DNA from: an uncultured Fusicatenibacter sp.
GTDB taxonomy: Bacteria; Bacillota; Clostridia; Lachnospirales; Lachnospiraceae
Direction of reading: 5' to 3'
Assembly (NCBI GenBank): GCA_902493585.1
Contig: CABUPZ010000057.1
Location: forward strand, 1 to 15,968
Length of the DNA: 15,968 nucleotides
Shown: positions 12,939 through 15,968 of the stretch, piece after piece
Layout: each line of letters begins with the position of its first letter
Position numbering within the stretch: the first letter of the stretch is position 1
The notes under the pieces: generated by a model
The model's database searches: none
What the model saw: the letters and a program-made list of their open reading frames with translations, nothing else
What the model was told of the DNA's origin: nothing
Program-made: the position numbers and the translations under genes

Positions 12939-14678
12939 TTACTTTATCTCTTCAATTTCATGAATCTTCGGCTCCGCGATCATGGAATAATTCGTATGGT
13001 AAATGACAAAGCCGGGTTTCGCGCCGTTTGGTTTTTTCAGGTTCTTTTTCTGGGTATAATCGATCTCCACCTTCGGCGCCTGACGTCCCTTGGAATAGTA
13101 AGCTGCAAGCCGTGCAGCCTCCTCAAAGGTGCGGTCCGGCAGTTCCTCCCCGTTGGATTTCACGATTACATGACTGCCCGGCTGTCCCTTCGCATGGAAC
13201 CACCAGTCGTTTCCGGACGCAAACTTAAAGGAAAGCTCGTCGTTCTGAAAATTGTTCTTTCCCACATAAATGTCAAACCCGTCGGAGGAACGGTAGTGGA
13301 ACGGGCGGGAGACGATTTTTTTCTTCTTCCCGGTGGGACCTTTCCGGCGAAGGTAGCCGTATTCCACCAGCTCCTCCCGCACCTCCACCAGGTCGTCCTC
13401 GTCCAAGGCAATATCCAGGGAAGTGCGGATGGATTCCAGATGTTCCAGATCACTTCTGGTTTCCTCCAGCAGCTCATTGAGCGCTTCCTCCGTTCTTTTC
13501 AGTTTGGTGTAACGGTCAAAATACTTTTTCGCATTTTCCGCCGCGCTCAGATGTTCATCCAGCGGAATGGTGATCATCTCATTGGTATAGTAATTCAGCG
13601 CTTCCAGTGAACGTGCCCCTTCCTCAAGATGGTATCCATAAGTGTTCAGCAGCTCGCCGTAGATACGGTATTTTTCTTTCTTTTCCGTATCCTTTTGCTG
13701 CTTCTGCTGAAGTTCGTACTTTTTGGAGGTACGCTCGATCGCAGTGGTGACGATCCTGCGCAGGTCGGCGGATTTCTGACGGATCAGGGTGATCCTGTTT
13801 TTCATGGAATAATAGCTTTCCAGTACCTGAGAGATGCTTTCATAGGGAACACTCTTCTGATCCTGGTATTTTGTCAGCGGAAACGCGGCGAATTCCAGCG
13901 GTTCTTCCTCCTGATAAACGATCACGGGAGAGAAGTCCTGTCTCCGGATCCTGTCCACCAGGTCATCCGTCGTCTGCCACAGGGTTTCTTTCTCCGTTTT
14001 CTCCAGTTCCTGTGCCTGCCGCTTCGGATCGATCCCGCTTCTCACGCACAGTTCTTCCGCGATCAGCGGGCTGAATCCGGTCAGAGACGTATAAACCGCC
14101 TTGAATACGGGCAGCGGTTTGGCAAAAACCGTCTCTTTGAACGCCTCCCGGCTCATACTCAGAGGATCCAGTTTGTCCTGAGTATGGGGAATAAACCAGG
14201 TACGTCCCGGAAGAACTTCGCGGACAGAGCTCATATTTGCGGAGATATGTTTGATGCTGTCAATGATCGTATCATCCTCCTGACAGAAAATGATATTGCT
14301 ATGTTTTCCCATGATCTCGACGATCAGTTTCTTCCGGCAGATATCTCCCAGTTCGTTGAGATGTTCCAGTTCAAAGATCAGGATCCGCTCCAGGCCCGGC
14401 TGGGTCACCGACAGGATCCTTGCACTTCCGATATGTTTTCGCAGAAGCATACAGAAATTGGGGGCGGTCAAAGGCCCCTGCTTGTTCTCCCCGGTCAGAT
14501 AGATCAGTGGGAGAGAAGCGCTCGCCGAAAGAAACAGCCGGTACTGGGTACGGTTGTTTTTCACTGTGATCATCAGTTCATCCGCTTCCGGCTGGGCGAT
14601 CTTGTTGATCTTTCCCCCGACAATCGTATGGTTCAGCTCAGAAACAATATTTGCAATGGTAATTCCATCAAATGCCAT
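12939..14678 (-). CDS. rqcH: RqcH (Rqc2/NEMF homologue), NFACT-family ribosome quality control factor
   Basis: A 579-residue protein of the NFACT family, formerly annotated as fibronectin-binding protein. It binds stalled 50S subunits with peptidyl-tRNA and recruits tRNA-Ala to add C-terminal alanine tails that mark nascent chains for degradation. The NFACT-N domain starts with MAFDGITIANIVSEL and reaches about residue 170. The middle has helix-hairpin-helix and long coiled-coil segments (about 270-430; KKYELQQKQQKDTEKKEKYR, then LEHLESIRTSLDIALDEDD). The NFACT-R domain is at about 450-560 (DIYVGKNNFQNDELSF, WWFHAKGQPGSHVIVK). Length matches B. subtilis RqcH (570). The functional Asp97-Arg98 pair known there is Glu97-Arg98 here. 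The ATG at 14678 has AAGGAG 8 bp upstream. It is divergent from yicC. Confidence 0.95.
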   Translation of the reverse strand: MAFDGITIANIVSELNHTIVGGKINKIAQPEADELMITVKNNRTQYRLFLSASASLPLIYLTGENKQGPLTAPNFCMLLRKHIGSARILSVTQPGLERILIFELEHLNELGDICRKKLIVEIMGKHSNIIFCQEDDTIIDSIKHISANMSSVREVLPGRTWFIPHTQDKLDPLSMSREAFKETVFAKPLPVFKAVYTSLTGFSPLIAEELCVRSGIDPKRQAQELEKTEKETLWQTTDDLVDRIRRQDFSPVIVYQEEEPLEFAAFPLTKYQDQKSVPYESISQVLESYYSMKNRITLIRQKSADLRRIVTTAIERTSKKYELQQKQQKDTEKKEKYRIYGELLNTYGYHLEEGARSLEALNYYTNEMITIPLDEHLSAAENAKKYFDRYTKLKRTEEALNELLEETRSDLEHLESIRTSLDIALDEDDLVEVREELVEYGYLRRKGPTGKKKKIVSRPFHYRSSDGFDIYVGKNNFQNDELSFKFASGNDWWFHAKGQPGSHVIVKSNGEELPDRTFEEAARLAAYYSKGRQAPKVEIDYTQKKNLKKPNGAKPGFVIYHTNYSMIAEPKIHEIEEIK

Positions 14679-14730
14679 AATTCATTCTCCTTATCTAAAT
14701 TCTCTAAAATTATAATATAAAAAAAAAGAT

Positions 14731-14759
14731 TTGACTAGGGTTTTAGAATGAATTATAAT
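14731..14759 (+). promoter_or_regulatory. Sigma-A promoter of yicC-remA
   Basis: TTGACT (14731-14736), a 17-bp spacer and TATAAT (14754-14759). The start would be near 14766, so the leader is about 55 nt and opens with the hairpin at 14764-14806. A minus-strand TATAAT (14709-14714) may be the -10 for rqcH, with a weak -35. Confidence 0.85.
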
Positions 14760-14763
14760 GAAT

Positions 14764-14806
14764 CTGTATGGGTTGCTTACTATTTGATTCGTTTTCATCC
14801 ATACAG
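14764..14806 (+). promoter_or_regulatory. Leader hairpin abutting the yicC ribosome binding site
   Basis: CTGTATGG (14764-14771) and CCATACAG (14799-14806) are perfect 8-bp arms with a 27-nt loop. The right arm overlaps the first two bases of the AGGAAGG site (14805-14811), so folding could limit ribosome access or protect the 5' end. Confidence 0.5.
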
Positions 14807-14820
14807 GAAGGATTTTTGAC

Positions 14821-15699
14821 ATGATTAAAAGTATGACGGGCTTCGGCAGAGCCGAATTACAGGATGAAGTCAGGAGATTTACCGTAGAGATCAAATCCGT
14901 CAACCACCGTTATCTGGATTTCAATATGAAGATGCCGAAAAAACTCAGTGTTTTTGAGGCGGCGATCCGTGGTGTTCTGAAAGAATACATGCAGCGCGGT
15001 AAGGTGGATGTTTTTATCTCCTGTGAGGATTTTTCTTCCGGACGGATGCAGCTCCATTACAACAGGGAACTTGCCGGACGGTATCTGGAATATTTCCGTC
15101 AGATGGAAAAAGAATTTTCACTGGAAAATGATATCAAGGTGTCTCATCTTTCCCGCTGTCCCGAGGTTCTCACCATGGAAGAGCAGGAGATTGACGCGGA
15201 AGAACTCTGGTCTGAGTTGGAAAAGGCACTTCGGGCAGCCGGTGAACAGTTTGCCGCTTCCCGCCAGGTAGAAGGTGAAAATCTGAAACGGGATCTGACC
15301 GCGAAGCTGGACAGCCTGCAGGCAAACGTGAGACGGATCGAAGAGCGTGCCCCTGAAATCCTGAGTGAATACCGGAATCGTCTTGAGACAAAAATGAAAG
15401 AACTGCTGGAAGACACGCAGATGGAAGACAGCCGGATCGCTGCGGAAGTGGTGATTTTTGCTGATAAGATCTGTACGGATGAAGAAACCGTGCGTCTGAA
15501 CAGCCACATTGAAAATATGAAGGCTGCGCTGAATGACGGAGAGGGGATCGGGCGAAAACTGGATTTTATTGCACAGGAAATGAACCGTGAAGCCAATACG
15601 ATCCTTTCCAAGGCAAATGACCTGGAAACGACCAACATTGCAATCGAACTGAAAACAGAGATTGAAAAGATCCGCGAACAGATCCAGAATATCGAATAA
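14821..15699 (+). CDS. yicC: YicC/YloC-family endoribonuclease
   Basis: A 292-residue protein matching YicC/YloC in length and in its opening IKSMTGFGRAE, followed by VEIKSVNHRYLDFNMKMP. The C-terminal DUF1732 part includes EVVIFADKICTDEETVRLNSH and ends GRKLDFIAQEMNREANTI, then IAIELKTEIEKIREQIQN, all strongly conserved in the family. YicC proteins form a barrel-like hexamer and act as endoribonucleases; the E. coli member takes part in turnover of small RNA RyhB and the B. subtilis member cleaves mRNA. The protein is cytosolic. The ATG at 14821 has AGGAAGG 9 bp upstream. The gene is followed after 18 bp by remA, the order found in Bacillus and Clostridia (yloC-remA-gmk-rpoZ), so it is the first gene of that operon. 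Confidence 0.95.
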   Translation: MIKSMTGFGRAELQDEVRRFTVEIKSVNHRYLDFNMKMPKKLSVFEAAIRGVLKEYMQRGKVDVFISCEDFSSGRMQLHYNRELAGRYLEYFRQMEKEFSLENDIKVSHLSRCPEVLTMEEQEIDAEELWSELEKALRAAGEQFAASRQVEGENLKRDLTAKLDSLQANVRRIEERAPEILSEYRNRLETKMKELLEDTQMEDSRIAAEVVIFADKICTDEETVRLNSHIENMKAALNDGEGIGRKLDFIAQEMNREANTILSKANDLETTNIAIELKTEIEKIREQIQNIE

Positions 15700-15717
15700 A
15701 ACAAAGGGTGATTCAGG

Positions 15718-15968
15718 TTGTCAAAACTTATTAACGTCGGTTTTGGAAACGCCGTAAATTCCGAAAAGATTGTTGCCGTGGTCAGCCCCGAGGCCGCTCC
15801 CATCAAGCGGATGGTGCAGAAGGCAAGGGAAGAAAACCACCTGGTGGACGCAACGGTCGGCCGCAGAACCAAAGCGGTGATCTTTACCGGGGAAGGCCTG
15901 GTGATCTTGTCGGCGCTTCAGCCGGAAACCATCAGCCGTCGGTTTAACGCCCATGGGGCGTCATTATC
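15718..15968 (+). CDS. remA: RemA-family (DUF370) DNA-binding regulator, truncated by the window edge
   Basis: The frame opens with TTG at 15718, supported by AAAGGGTGA at 15703-15711, and runs open to the last base, so 83 codons are visible of about 85-90 expected. The protein text KLINVGFGNAVNSEKIVAVV, SPEAAPIKRM, DATVGRRTKAVIFT and VILSALQPETISRRF closely matches B. subtilis RemA, which activates extracellular matrix and osmoprotection genes and binds repeated DNA sites as a ring-like oligomer. The conserved arginines of GRRT and SRRF, probably DNA-contacting, are present. It is 18 bp after yicC and probably co-transcribed with it; gmk and rpoZ would be expected next, outside the window. 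Use of TTG in place of ATG suggests modest translation. Confidence 0.93.
   Translation, partial: MSKLINVGFGNAVNSEKIVAVVSPEAAPIKRMVQKAREENHLVDATVGRRTKAVIFTGEGLVILSALQPETISRRFNAHGASL

Noticed and set aside
13629..14720. 363-codon plus-strand frame across rqcH
   Set aside because: Shadow of rqcH; it even runs over the rqcH start and promoter region.
1..15968. CRISPR array, insertion sequence or toxin-antitoxin pair
   Set aside because: No regularly spaced repeats, transposase motifs or small toxin-like gene pairs were seen on either strand.

Overview
The window reads as a chromosomal segment of a low-to-moderate GC Firmicute. It is most probably a Clostridia/Lachnospiraceae-type gut anaerobe. 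The support is the strong AGGAGG-type ribosome binding sites, sigma-A promoters, the yicC-remA gene order (in Bacillus and Clostridia followed by gmk and rpoZ), an RqcH of the Firmicute type, a ferredoxin-domain aldo/keto reductase and a GH3 enzyme with swapped domain order. No phage, transposase, CRISPR array or classical defence cassette is visible.

Layout. (1) 20-952: a PfkB-family 1-phosphofructokinase, converging with and overlapping the end of an AraC-family regulator (929-1825, minus). (2) The AraC gene is divergent from a sugar operon: a GH3 beta-glycosidase (1976-4777) and an Fe-S aldo/keto reductase (about 4774/4804-5892). The 110-150 bp between them carries two inverted repeats that look like operators. 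(3) 5893-6165: a 22-bp palindrome, a long terminator-like stem and a consensus promoter. (4) A MarR regulator followed closely by an FtsH-type membrane protease (6166-8549). (5) A perfect 20-bp stem, a promoter, a long imperfect palindrome, tRNA-Gly(CCC) and its terminator (8665-8921). (6) A decayed MerR module: a regulator with two compensating one-base indels (8939-9343, minus), an apparently intact MerR-type promoter with a 19-bp spacer (9360-9390), and a strong RBS in front of ATG-TCT-TAG. (7) A UPF0340/DUF436 protein (9628-10167), convergent through a large bidirectional terminator with a CtpE/Exp7-like P-type cation ATPase (10310-12757, minus). (8) rqcH (12939-14678, minus), divergent from yicC (14821-15699) and remA (15718 to the window edge).

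How they work together. The AraC-GH3-AKR block is a small carbohydrate-use unit: an intracellular glycosidase, an oxidoreductase that may act on its product, and a divergent cupin-type sensor-regulator. MarR-FtsH looks like a ligand- or stress-regulated membrane protease unit. rqcH, yicC and remA are housekeeping genes for ribosome rescue, RNA turnover and a DNA-binding matrix/osmo-regulator.

Most of the novelty is in the intergenic DNA. The points most worth checking are the broken MerR module with its live-looking promoter, the aldo/keto reductase that lacks an ATG where the family would start, the hairpin architecture in front of tRNA-Gly(CCC), and the paired operators between AraC and GH3. 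I found no convincing wholly new multi-gene system.
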